Source of the DNA: Pestalotiopsis fici W106-1
Taxonomy: Eukaryota; Ascomycota; Sordariomycetes; Amphisphaeriales; Sporocadaceae
Assembly: GCF_000516985.1 (NCBI RefSeq)
Contig: NW_006917097.1
Coordinates: 1,426,001-1,490,000, forward strand
Length of the DNA: 64,000 bases
Reading direction: 5' to 3'
The position numbers were made by a program, and so were the translations under genes. Position 1 is the first letter of the stretch, and each line of letters begins with the position of its first letter. This document shows positions 22,505 through 34,872 of the stretch, piece after piece. The notes beneath the pieces are model-generated. The model saw only the letters and a list, made by a program, of their open reading frames with translations, had not been told where the DNA came from and ran no database searches.

Positions 22505-25286
22505 ATTAATAACGTTGGCTTTTGGCGGCGCGTAACTGCTATCAATTTCAGGCGTCCGCGACAAAGCTTCACTGTTGTGCCTAGAGCAGCAAGCAAAGTT
22601 TGACCTGTCTGTTCCAGCAGACCTTGATTTGCGTCTCGGGCGTCTGGCGTTTGCAGAGAAATATGGCCGAAAGACGTGTCAATAGACTACTATTAGATGC
22701 AGTTGCATGTATCTTCGGGTCGGTAGGTCGAGTATTGTCGCCGCGAGTCTTGTTTTGGTTGCTGTAGACAGGAAAGTCAATTAGCCTGGTGTTTCTGGAA
22801 GAGCACTGATCGGATCTCGCTTGTTAGTGGCTAGGACGAGGGTAATTTGCAGGAAAGAAGCCCGTTTGTCGTGTGGAGACTCATCAAATCCGTACGGAAG
22901 GAGCGAATTCGATCATTATTGCACATCCATCCTCGTTGCCACTTGTGCTGCAGCGACGACATGACTGCACCGGAATTGCCTTGAAGCTTGAATGGGGATG
23001 CAAGCAAGCCTTCCTTTGGTAGATAGCCCACAATGCAATGCTTCGGCCAAAATTGTCACCAGTCGCCGACGGTCATGCCAAAGCGTTGCAGCTCAAACGC
23101 TCAAGCAAACTCAATTCCTGTCATTGTGGTGGTGACTGCTTGCTACTGTTGACCAGTATCATCATGATTGATATACTATCGCAGCAAGCAGCAGCACAGC
23201 AGAGCACTGAATGGGATTGTTGGGCGTGCAAACGAGCGCTAAACAGGAAACAGGGCAGCATGTGGTCCTTACCTCGAGCTTTTTGGATGGTGAACAGGGC
23301 GATTATGGATGGAGACGCGTCCTAGATAGGGAATGCGTGATGGTCGTGTCCGTCGAGGAAGGACAAACGAGGTTTTGAGGGCGAGCTTTTTCGGCGCACA
23401 GAATGTTGTTGTTGTGTTGAAATTGTTTGGGATTTCGGGGGAAATAATAACAAAAAAATTTCAAATCGAGTCACGGCAGAGACGTCAAAAGAAAATATTA
23501 GACGTAGGTGACATCGATGGTAATGGCCCCCTAGCTTTGATAATAACTGGCGAGAGCATGGGAAGGAGAAGTGCCTGGGTACTTAAGTGTTGGACAGAGC
23601 TTTCATCAGTGCTTGATGGCTGCTTTGGGTACTAGCAACCCTCTGGGATTGGCGCTGGGGGGTAGAATGGGATGCATACGCTTGGGTACAAAAAAGGTGT
23701 GGACATCAGTGGCCCGGGTGGGTCGGTGGATTTGGTTTTTTTTGGGAGACGAAGGAAAAAAAAAAGGGCAACGCAAAGTGGGTCACGGACCAGTCGATGA
23801 CCCTTTCCATTCCACGTCGAGGTTTCCTCTTGCTCTTGCTCAAGGGCAAGGTGAGGGCCCCAGCCAAAATAAGCCCCGGTCCGTTTCAACGAGCTCCCTG
23901 TCACTTCCCCTAGCATTCAATTGGGACTTGTATTTGCTCTGGTGTCTCTCATTTGTGCTGCGAGAAGACGGAAGTACCGGTACTTGTTTCGAAGACATGC
24001 ATTCATCTCGGTATGTAGGGGCGCGTTGAATGGCTGGCCGCCTTGGTTGTTTGGCTTCTATTGTCGGGCATTTATATTCTCGTGCTTGTTTGTTGCTACA
24101 TAATAATTCCCGCTGCTCACAAACAGCTGGAATTGGTAATAGGTAAACACGATGGATAAACCCAACAATGCAGCGCGAGTCGGACTGCACAACTTTATTT
24201 TCTTCCTCATCCTCTCAACTTGGTGCAATTTGTATAAACTTTCCAATTGATAGAGCACGTACCTGCCAGTATAGAGCTCGTCGCATTGACTTCTTGGTGG
24301 CTGTTGCGGAACCAATGAACTACACTTTTGGAGCACTTGTAAACTTCACAATTGAACCGACATACCTTATTGGTTTTTTTTTTTTAAACATGCTGCACCA
24401 AGAATCAAATCATATACGGGGTAATTAGGCCTGGTCAGCCAAATATAATGTCCCCTTTGATGCATTTGCAATCCTAAAAATAAGCAATTGGCCTTTTCAC
24501 TTGTTATTATTTCCCGCCATTTGCCATCAAACAGGATATTTTGTTAGGCCCTCTTATTTCGATGTTCTGGTCCATTGAACTTGGCGTCCTCTGATACCCA
24601 TCGATTCCCCTTTCATGGTGGAGCAGAATTGAGACTTGTATCCTAAACATCCGTATTCACGGTTACCTAATAGAGGTGCCGCCTAAATAAATGATATTCT
24701 CACCAGTGATGGATCAGCTCTACCTGCGCCAATCTGGGGCAAACTATTACTGCAGACTGGCTCGGGTACCTGGGAAGAGCAACCGGTTTGTACTAGTGAT
24801 ATCGTTCGAGGGGGCGCAGACGCCGTCCAGTAGCGGCCACCTGTACCTACCACCCCCTTGACATTGGAATTTTTACACTCGTCACCAAAATGGTCGTTTT
24901 TCAATACCACAGAACATCAGCAAATGAACCGATTTTGAAGCAGGAAAAAAAGGAATATCAAATTATAGTAGCACTTCAAGGTCAAACTTTTCGAATCATC
25001 TTTTTTCAATTTTTTTGGGCAGACTGTTAGCCGTGTGAAGTTGGAGTGTATATTCACGAATGTAAAAATTCCCATGTCTAGCTCCTGCTACCTCATTACC
25101 CTGATGTCTGCCAGATGCTAGGTTGCTGGCTTTGCTTGCAAGGAAGGTAGATAGGTACCTACTGAAAGAGCTATCCATTCTTGTACCTGTACTTGGTGAT
25201 GATGGTGATGATCCCCCAATTGTTGCTCTGTCGTTCGTTCTGACAATTCATTCATTCGGAGCAATGTGACGGACAAGAAACTTACA

Positions 25287-25296
25287 TACCTAGGTA
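25287..25296. repeat. TACCTAGGTA palindrome, copy 1
   Basis: Perfect 10-bp palindrome in non-coding DNA, flanked by further TA-rich bases. One of three exact copies in this gene-poor interval. Confidence 0.7.
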
Positions 25297-26652
25297 TCTA
25301 ACATTGATATACACATTGATTGGCAATCAATGTGCTACTGCCCATGTCCTACTGTCAAACGGTCAAGTACCGACAGATAATGAATGCATGTGTGTATCAA
25401 ATGGATGATGGCCCCTGTTGTTGACATTTGTTCAATTACACAGTATTTTTCGCGTCCTCGTTTGGTGTTGACCGGGCTAATTTTAAACACAGAGAGGCTC
25501 AACGACAAAACTTTGATTTCATGTCCATGACCACACACAGCATGGAGACAAGAGTGAGCTCTCGAAGTTTCCGCCCCGACATGTACAGCTAAAGACAAGT
25601 CCGGGAATTACCAGTCGGATCGTCGTCAGTCAGCATTTCACGTCAGCCTAATAGCAGTTAGCATGGCCAGCTAGAGCTCTTTCATAGGGCATCATGTGCT
25701 CTCCGCCTCATTATGCCCTACGTCCTGCACTAGGATATGGTCTAATTAAGAGCTGATGGGATAGTCCATATTACACCCCTCAAAAAATGATGGCCACAGC
25801 TCCATTTCCCTCGAACTTGGATCGACGGCTCGCGGCCAGGAGCTGGGATGTACAATGTTGCACCTACGCCCGCTACGCAATGGTCGCCTTGGGCGGCTGC
25901 ATCGACAAACCCAAAAACACAGCTCTTGGGGGGGAAGCTTGGGGCAAGTGCTTGTTACCAAGAAAGCATCGACAACCACACTGAACACTATATGCCCTCC
26001 TGTCCTTCATGTCAAAACAGTAGCTACAGTAGCTGCCGGCCAGTTCTGCCAGGTCCTGGACTCCGGGAGCACCACATCTGCCCTCCGTGTGTCCCGCTGA
26101 CACGGCCAAATTTCGTGTTGCCCACGCCACGGATGCCGGGAGATTGCTGATCGCAACCTGGCCTGTCCAGGTGAATGATGGCCAACTACAAAGCGCTACA
26201 CGCATAGCACTAGATGTACATTGCCTAATCTCCTTGGCGCTACCTATTTGACGCGCCATTGGTTGGTGTTTATACAAGATTTCCTTTTCGACCATTGCCA
26301 ACGGTCTTCTTTTCTATTGGCATGATGGGATATCTCCAAGGCATGACGGCAGAAAGAAGTCCAGGTATCAGGTCTTGATGACGGCAACTCTGTACGCAGG
26401 CGCCGTTCTTCTGAAACACACTGGCTTTCTTCGTCATCTCTCATGTTTGCTCCAGAAGATCAGATTATTGGCGAGATGCGGTCCTCGCTGAGGCAGTACA
26501 CTACAGGGAAAACGCTTGGACCCAGTGTTACTTTCATTTTGGCGAAACGCAGCGCCAATAGAGGTTGTGCCGCTCGTATGCGAGTGGTCACTTCTCCTAT
26601 TTCCCATGGCCAGGAAAGCATTGTTTTCTGCCTGCATACTATGTACATACAC

Positions 26653-26662
26653 TACCTAGGTA
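26653..26662. repeat. TACCTAGGTA palindrome, copy 2
   Basis: Perfect palindrome extended on the right by GGTAG, so the element reads CTACCTAGGTAGGTAG at 26652-26667. Confidence 0.7.
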
Positions 26663-29600
26663 GGTAGCCGTGAACTCTGGCGGATCTCGTCAAAGACTCA
26701 TGCATGCATGGGGACGACTAGGGCTCCTGAGTCTGCTCCTGCCGGTACTTAGCACTCAATATCCATTTGATGCGGCGACAGCATCTTCTGTTCGTCGCGG
26801 ATTCTTTTTAGCGGGCTCTTGTACGATATCGACCGCTACTTTGAACCATATCTTTGCCCAAACCGGAACCACGTCTACAACACTAGAAGTTTAGTGACCC
26901 AGATATTGATGCTGGCTTCTGGAATGGATTTACAGGGTAACCCCTTTCGGCAACCCTGAACACCATGATCGCCCTGGGCTGATGATGGACAGCTAGGTAG
27001 TATTCATGTTCACCAGAGGGAATGCCCTTGTTGTACGACATACCTACGACAACCTGCCCACGAGTTGGAATGCAAACAAACATACAGCGTCTGCCACCAG
27101 GAATGCCTTTCCTGATCCCTTCAAGTCACCCGTGGTGCTCAAAGAACCAACAGACTACGAAGCGATGCCGCGATTCCGGATAATAGTCCTGGCCCACTAT
27201 GCACAATAGCGTACCAAGAACAGAAGAGCGGATGGATGCTCACCGCCCGGCGCTGTGCTGGACGGACTGGACCCCTCGCCAATATTCTTTCGTTGGCATG
27301 ACATGGCACTGCTGGAGTCCTTGCATGAACATGCTAGACAGGGCCTGAAATTAGCACTAGCCGCATCTAGCACCTTTCTAGAAGGCTTCGAGAAGCGCGA
27401 AATGGAGTATTCAATACAAAGGAACGCTCCACTCGCTGGCCATCGTGCGGCAGCCCGTGCTTTGCCAGCACATTCTAAAGCACTGGGCTTCCACTGCTTC
27501 GCATCAAAGGCCTGTCCATGGCATGGCTGCTCGATCAAGATCACGCCAAAATACATTTTATGGGATCCTGTCGTGTGTAGTAGCTGGTCTGTTCTTGGGC
27601 CCGTGTAAACTATGGTAAGCACATCTCCCGCAGCGGTCCGCCAAGCTTGGATGTCCTCAATCTCATGGTATGGGCACAGTGACATCAGCTCCTCTCTTCT
27701 CCAATCTCGGCAACGCCATGATCTGCCGCGGGTGGAATCATCAGTAGCCGTCCACTCCAGCTGGCTGTGCTCTGCTGCTGATAGGGATTCACCCTCATGT
27801 CTTGTCTGTCAACCCAGTGCTGCGCTTTGCCGCATCCGGCTTGGTTTTTTTCACGCTCCCAAATGTCAAGCCTGCGCGTTTCCACCACGGGCTCCATTGC
27901 GGGCACTATTATGCCTGAGCAGTAGGCGAGTTGAGCATGAATCGCACAGCAGGACATTTGTTCATTCACTCCCAAGTACCAAAAAATAATGCCATTTATT
28001 ACCACCAGTCTACCATTGCCGGGCTCGCAAATCCCAGCAAAGCAATTGCGGTACTTTTGGGACGACCCATGAGTTACGCTGAGCATTCCTCCCTCATTGG
28101 ACCCTGGGGTAGTTGGCCATCAATCTGCCAGGTAGCGACCATATTGATAGAAATCGACAATCAAGTGACCACCACGGTCTTTTTCGCATTAGTCCATTAA
28201 CGTATCAAGCATCATCAGAGCCACCGGGGATCCCGCCGGCGCAAACATTCCCATTGAGCCGGGTCGAGAGCTGCTCTTCATCCAAAGTTGAGAGCTACTT
28301 ACCAAGGAATGCTGCGGAAGCCGCCTTTCCTCGAAATAGTAATGCTTCTCGAGCCTGCATACAACCAAAGCTGCATGTCTGAGGCCAATGCAGTCCCCTT
28401 CCCGGCATCCCAGGCGATTGGCTTGCTGGCAAGAACGGTTTGTTTCACAGCAACGATATCACTCACCTGCCGCGAGGGCTTCCTTGCCCCCGAGTCGTCA
28501 AACTAGAGACAGCGAGCGGCAGGTCGCCGTTACGATTGCATTGCGACACATTGGTCTCACGGCCACCGCTTCTCATAAACAGCCTGATCCGTTACCTTGA
28601 TCTTGCGCCGCGTACTGCACTACCAAAGATCAAGCGCCAAGATCCAGATACGAACGAGCTAGAAGCTCTCTAGAATGCTTCCAGAAGACGGCAACAGCTA
28701 GCGCTCCCGGGTTGAAACAATGATGATGTGCCTCAATGGAAGTCAGGACCGCCTGATGACCTCGGTCGCCTGACCTAAATCAGCAATCGTGGGGTATGTG
28801 AAATTGCCCGGTGCAAGGACTCTCTGCAGCAGATGACACAGGTAGGTGTTGACAAATTGACCAGAGTCTTGTGCCAACTTTTGAAGCCTTTGAACCAAAT
28901 TAGCTGCCACAATCCCCAAATGAGAATAGCAACCTATGTACACTACTATGCGTTGATCCGAGCATTGGCATAGACCATGACTGCAATGCATGCAGCGAGG
29001 ATCGTCAATGCAGATGACAGTTCTATAGAATACAAACCGTCCTGCGAACGGCTCGCACCAGCAGAAGCTCCTGATCACGGTCCCTGCTGTTCCGGTTGGT
29101 TGTCCCTGACTGGCATATGGATCTGCAATGAAAGCTTTAGCAAAAGGTCCTTGAGACGCGCTTACATGAACCATAAGGGCAATGTGCAAAAATCCAGCTG
29201 CCATTGAGAAGCACACCCTCGACGCCCTTTGGATACCATGCTGCATGGTCTCAGCTTGCGGTGGGCGATGGCTGTCCATTGCCCACGACCAGGTTTGCGG
29301 GAGCCAAGGGGCGCGCGAAAGCACGATCCACAACTCTACTAACACCGGCCATCCCGTGGTGCTTCCGCTCGCGATGGCCCTTCCGACCTGCTTCGAGAAT
29401 GCGTTTCAAGCCCCGGCGCAGAGGGAGGATTTCCGCCCTTGCCTACACAGCGGTAACGTCAAGTGGACTGAAGACACCGTGCAGTCGCGGGGCTTCAACC
29501 GGGTATCAATGGATTGACTGACCCTGATCTGCTCTCGATGCGACCCTGGTGAGGAGACAGCAAATCAAGGAGAGACTGGATAATCACATGTTGCTCAGAA

Positions 29601-31930
29601 ACAGTCTATTGTCTCTCTTTGTGGATACATACTTGGATTACTGCCAACTCCTATACACACTTATTAGTCGACCGTCTATCTAGCCCTCATGCGTAGCAGT
29701 ATTGTGGCAAGCACTTGTGCCAGGCCAGATGTTACGTGCAGTTTGGCACGTCAAAGTCTTGTGACGGTTGATCTGTCAATGCTACTTCCGCGGGAAGTTG
29801 TCTATCGCGTTCTTGAGTATACACGAAGTGCTTGATCATGATGGTTATCATGCTTGATGGGTCCAAGGAGATCAGTGCCCACCTTGTGGCATCGAATCCA
29901 AGACTGGACTCTCCAGGAAACATGTAAAGACAACGCGGCGATCCCACAGCAGCACCGTCGGTCACGTTGGCCCTCCCCCATCGTCGTGGGTACTTCGTAC
30001 ATGTTTTATCGATTAATACCAGAGCGACACGACTCCTGCTCAAGTGCTAGCTAGCTGGTTTCCATGATCCACTTCCTGTCAGAAAAGGGCACATCGTAGC
30101 TTTGTCACTATCCGGAACGCATCCGCGCTGCTCACCGACAATGCGCGCGAAGAGTGGAATAATTCAGGTCGAGAAGACAGAGCACACCCTGGTCAATCTA
30201 CACCCTTGCTCACCCATACCACCCCTGAATGCTTTCTCCTGACTCCTGGGCTTCTGGAATGAATGCCAGAAGGGTTCCAAGATGCCAAGACAGGAAGCGC
30301 ATTGTGGGCTACGAATGGGCCACAGGGTCGTGACTCGAGCCATCACCATGGTCCTTCACCACTGCCGCCGCCGGACTGCATCGCGGGCTTTCCTGATGGT
30401 GTTGATTGCTTCAAAATCTGATCTTTCTGAATCTCCGTAGTATCAAACGCGCTGGAGGGCTGCAGCTTCGACCCCATGTTGCCTTTGCCTGCAGTCTGTG
30501 TTTGTACGTTACGCTCAGGCCGGTACCTTAATTAATCACCGACAACCCCTGTTGCTGCATTGAGCCGGGATCCCGGTACTGTAACTTTCTTGACATCTTT
30601 TGCGAAGATCTTCTCGATGAACCTGCGACAGCGTGCCCGCTACAGACTGCCACCCATCCCACGTACAAAGTATGATCTCTCCAATGCTTGCCAACGAGAA
30701 GCACATTGGGGAATCTCCCATACAACGAGGTTGCATTTCTTCTAGGATTGCAATGGTTCGTTTGATATGTTGACGTGCATATTCTGAACCATGACCCCCT
30801 CGAGGAGGGAAGAGCAAGGGGCCTTATAATGGCCCGGCTGCCTGCTTGCGGACTGATTGAACCCGCGTGTCAAGAAAGATCGCCATGTCATGTTACAATG
30901 CCTGATGCGTGCACGAATATGATTTACACGTGGTCGGCCCAGCAGATTGTATGCAGACTGCACGGGGACATGTCAAGATTTTTTACTCTCCGAGATGTAT
31001 TGATGACCAGATATACCCCTCGGGATGTCTAGGTAGATGCAGCAACGTCTGAAGTCTTCAAGACCTCGATGTGACGCCAAGTTCGTGTGAGCTGAACTTC
31101 ACCCGAAACGTGATCTCATCTCCTGGGAGGTATCTTTCGCCTTCCTGGACCGAGCTAGACATGAAATATCACCAAGATGATTATCCCGGGAAATAATTTC
31201 CGTCATTATCTGCTCAATCATACTGGCACATGGAACACTTCTGCAAATCTCGCTTAGTCACAGAGCTTTGCACTTTTGGGTGGAAGCACGTTGCCGCGCC
31301 TCGTCTTATGCGCTTCGTCGAGTATACCTCCCGGCCATGTCGAGCTGCGTGCTACATTGCATCGGAGGTAGCTTTGCAAGGAAGCGGTAATGCTAAATAT
31401 GGTACACGGAAATCAGTCTTAGTATATGCCACTTGCGGCTAAGGTAGGACCGCTAGATTGGGTTCATACGAATCCCAAAGACTAAAAACATTCATGATAG
31501 GAGATACGTGGGCTATATTAGAGTTATCATGGCCAATGAAGTCATCGTTTACAGTCCCCATACGATGGCGGAAAGGAGTGGAAATTCCTCTTGCTACTGA
31601 ATGAAAGCCCATCAACTTGTTCTGCCCTGTTCCAATATTCATGAGGCCAAATAGCCAAAGTTTCATGCAAGACAACAGCAATTACGTCGTCGTTTTCGAC
31701 CGCTCCAAATATTCTCGATTACGATGCACCATGAACGCTTCCAGGTGCTTCTTTTGATACTCCGTGTCGTGCTCTCATTCGTCATAGTTGGACTATGGGA
31801 TACTGTTGCCGCGTGGTTTGTGCTGATTTGTCCCATGTTCACATGCCGGTCACTTGACTTCAATCTGGTTCATAACAAATTAGTCTGTCAAGTTCTTCAG
31901 ATCAATTTTCTATTGCTCCTCTACTATTAC

Positions 31931-31940
31931 TACCTAGGTA
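31931..31940. repeat. TACCTAGGTA palindrome, copy 3
   Basis: Perfect palindrome preceded by a CTACTATTAC stretch, which gives a weak CTAC-type repetition. Confidence 0.7.
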
Positions 31941-32456
31941 GAGATTCGACGTCAACTTGAGACATCCCCCAAGGTCAAGCAAGTCTGATACAAACGGCCA
32001 ATTTCGGGCAACTACGCCAAAAGACTTTAGCGATAATTCACACCGAGATTGTTGGCCGACGTCAATGGTATGAAAAGTAAGGCCAGTCTTTGTGTGGCAA
32101 ACTCCAGCAAAAAGTTTATACTCATCAACTTTTCCAGTCTCTCAATCGGCTTTCCACCGAGCCTTATATAGAAACCCCCTCAGCCCGTCTCAGGTTCGCT
32201 CTCTTCGTTCTCCCTCTCTTCTCTGATTATCTCTGTTGTGTCTGAATGACTGTCAAAGATGTTCTCGCTAATCTTATATGTCATCATCAATTGTCAGTCT
32301 GTGTATAGTCAAAATTTCTACTCTGCCATTTTGTCTGAATCATTTCACTGATAGTCTTGCTAGCTGTCAGGTGCAAGCAGAGGCTTCTATGGATTTCAAA
32401 ATTAATGTACCTGTCAAAGGCGTCGAGGTCTATGAATTCTGGACCGAAAACATTAA

Positions 32457-33182
32457 AAGTTCACTACGACGCGATCCAATTCAACTTTGATATGGAACAA
32501 GTCCACCTTGGAGGAAATTGGGTGCTTCTTGAAGCTAGATTCATTTGACAAGGAGCTACTGATGCAATTATTGACATATGGGGAAGGCTAATATTTGCGA
32601 TAATGCCGAAGATCGTCTCGACCCAGTCACTGGATACCAAAGAGTCGACAGGGAGCTGATTGCGATTCGCATGACATTATGTATAAATGACCAAAGTCCA
32701 AAGGGCGACATCTTGCAGATCCCAAGTCACGGTCTCGGCTTCGAGAGACCACTATTGAGATTCTGAGAACGATGCAATCACATTCTCTTACGTCGCCCGG
32801 ACTGCTACGCATGTGCATGTTCTGAATTATCTGACCGAGCTCGCCCGCACAGGAAAACTCCTCGAGAAGGCGCAGTGGGTGAATGCAGATGATGACCATG
32901 TACTAGATAACGGCCTGCCCAAACCTTCCTCAAATATAGCACAGTACACGGTTAGAAAAGCCATACACGTCAGACATGGCTAAGGCTCCCAAACCACGCA
33001 CATGGCAGACCAGACTCACTTGCAGTATCTCGGGCTGTCAATGAAAACATTGGAAAAGCAACGTTTTGAATATTATCGGGAGCGCCGCTCGGTTGCCACA
33101 ATTGGCGATCTCCTGTTCATGAGACGACCCCTCGACAGTGGTAATTCGACTTTGCCCAAAGTCTGGATTCCTGTTCTGGTAA

Positions 33183-33223
<41 letters not shown>

Positions 33224-33502
33224 TAGTACTCTTTTGTCGAGATGTATCGAAACATCCAAGCGGGAAATTGCTAATTGGTTTCCTTCTGTTCGTGTATAGT
33301 TCTTCAATGGTCAGAGGGACGGACTGCCTCATATCAACATGCTCTTCTTGAATGAAATGTTTCCAAACTCTACCAAGGTGGACGCTTTCCTGCAACCGGA
33401 CACGGGCTATATGCTGACATTTTTGAAAACTCTAGTGATGGGTATAAAATTGTGTTTGACTGGATGAGGACTGTGGATATTGAAATCTATGATTTTCTTT
33501 GA
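32457..33502 (+). pseudogene. Probable decayed gene of unknown family
   Basis: Several protein-like open segments follow one another on the plus strand but in different frames or across stops. They are 32457-32591 (ends LLMQLLTYGEG, then TAA), 32578-32766 (contains DRLDPVTGYQR, ends GLGFERPLLRF), 32759-33178 (contains THVHVLNYLTELARTGKLL, broken by a TAA at 32981-32983) and 33302-33502 (contains GRFPATGHGLYADIFEN, broken by a TGA at 33353-33355). Between the last two lies an intron-like stretch with a GTAATA donor and a GTATAG acceptor that holds a (TA)16 run. A TATATA box at about 32165 lies upstream. Frameshifts plus TAA/TGA stops mean the gene would not make a full product as it stands. 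I do not recognise the family. The reading rests on composition and order, so chance frames remain possible. Confidence 0.4.
33189..33220. repeat. (TA)16 microsatellite
   Basis: Pure TA run of 16 units, just downstream of a GTAATA donor-like site inside the probable decayed gene. Confidence 0.9.
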
Positions 33503-34068
33503 TTCGAGATAGATGATTTGCACTGCGCCAAAAAATCGCAAGTCAGTATATCATCTACTGAGTGGTACATGAGACGGAACAAATATTGACTCTAAATTCT
33601 TGACATATGGTAACCGAGGAGCGATGTGTTGAACAAATAGGTGTTTCTGTCACATATCTCAAGGAGCGGTACTGCTGATGATGACAACTATGTTGCTATG
33701 ATATCCATTTTCCGAACGGGCACTATTTTGAACCTCGAATCTAATTTCTTCTGTTGGTTAACAAGTTTGAATTATCATAATGGGTCATTTTGCAGATAGA
33801 TTTATGCCTTGTGCCGTGCAGCCGAGAGGCTATTTGAGTTTGACCATTCTAAACAAGAGAAGTGTTTTATATACCCTTTTTTTTTTCTATGCACAGACCC
33901 CCAGTGGTGTAAAATCACCCAGATCGTCCATATAGCCCGTAAAGCTGAAGACATTGGTACCGTGCCTTTATCCAAGGTGCCGCCTTGCCTTTCATGTCGT
34001 TCCGCCTTTGCATGGTATTATTCCGTTTTCGCTGGTGAAGTAATGCCGTGCCGTGTAAAGAATGGTGT

Positions 34069-34872
34069 TCAAGACGATCCATTCAGTCCCAGCTTGCCCT
34101 CGGTCTTTTCAAGATGGGCGACCAGGTCCTCAATCGTGCAGACCTTCAGACCCCATTTCCGCGCGAACCGGACACAGCCCTCTGTCCTCATCATGCCGGG
34201 CTCGCTGCGCACGGCTTGACCCTCAATTTCTTGTCCATCCTCGACCAGCTCGCTAATGACTGCGGCCTCGGGAAGTCCCGCCAGCCGGCAAAAGTCAACA
34301 CCAGCCTCGGTATGTCCGGGTCTCTCTCTGACGCCGCCCTGCTTGGAACGCAGTGGGAAGACGTGGCCGGGTCGTCTAAAGTGCTCCGGCTTCACGTCGG
34401 GCCTTGCCAGCGTCCGGCAGGTTAGAGCGCGATCGTAGGCGCTAATACCAGTGGTGATGCTTGGGTCTGCGCTGTCAATGCTCAATGTGTAGGCGGTGCC
34501 TTTGGGGTCTTGCGAGTGTTGCACCATCTGCGGCAGCTCGAGCGACTCGGTCAAGGAAGCGGGGATGGGAGCGCAAATGAGGCCGGACGAGTACCGCACC
34601 ATGAAGGCCATCTGCTCGGTTGTGATGTTCTGGGCGGCAATGATCAGATCGCCTTCGTTTTCGCGTGACGGGTCGTCGAGGACGACTACGAATTCGCCAT
34701 TGCCTGTTGTGCGCAATAGTCATGTCAGCTTGGGAGATGGTCTTGTGGACAGTATAGGAGGCGCTCGTAGGAAGAAAGCCCACGCGGCTCGAGAGGGGCG
34801 GAACGTACGGAAAGCAGCAATTGCGTCTGGTATCGAGTCAAATTGACTCTTGGGAACTTCTCCGGAAGGCAT
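34069..34872 (-). CDS. RIB3: 3,4-dihydroxy-2-butanone 4-phosphate synthase
   Basis: Converts ribulose 5-phosphate to 3,4-dihydroxy-2-butanone 4-phosphate plus formate, supplying the four-carbon unit for the riboflavin ring. Exons 34872-34809 and 34703-34069 join to 232 residues, the length of monofunctional fungal RIB3. The family blocks are all visible: LDDPSRENEGDLIIAAQ with the metal-binding Glu, SSGLICAPIP, TGISAYDRALTCRTL, RRPGHVFPLRSKQGG and GHTEAGVDFCRLAG. The intron (34704-34808, 105 nt) has a GTACGT donor, an AGCTGAC branch and a CAACAG acceptor. It sits after the first 21 codons, so the conserved domain is almost all in exon 2. The protein stands alone, not fused to GTP cyclohydrolase II as in many bacteria. 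It is divergent from COQ3. Confidence 0.95.

Larger units (their letters stand above)
22505..34068. other. Long gene-poor interval
   Basis: Nearly 11.6 kb without an intact gene that I recognise. The first 1-2 kb may carry the leader and promoter of the C2H2 gene, which reads leftward. The largest open frames are 200 codons (28743-29345, -), 162 codons (27197-27685, -) and 142 codons (25873-26301, -). All lack motifs and have competing frames on the other strand. A likely decayed gene lies at 32.4-33.5 kb. Exact TACCTAGGTA palindromes are at 25287, 26653 and 31931. The interval ends at the RIB3 stop. GC content is not extreme, so this is not a classic AT-rich block. Confidence 0.55.

Noticed and set aside
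27197..27685. 162-codon minus frame in the gene-poor interval
   Set aside because: Opposed by a 117-codon plus frame over the same bases, no domain, no credible splice partners.
28743..29345. 200-codon minus frame, the longest in the gene-poor interval
   Set aside because: Contains no recognisable domain, and another phase of the same strand looks equally protein-like; a 43-nt intron-like piece inside is too short to trust.
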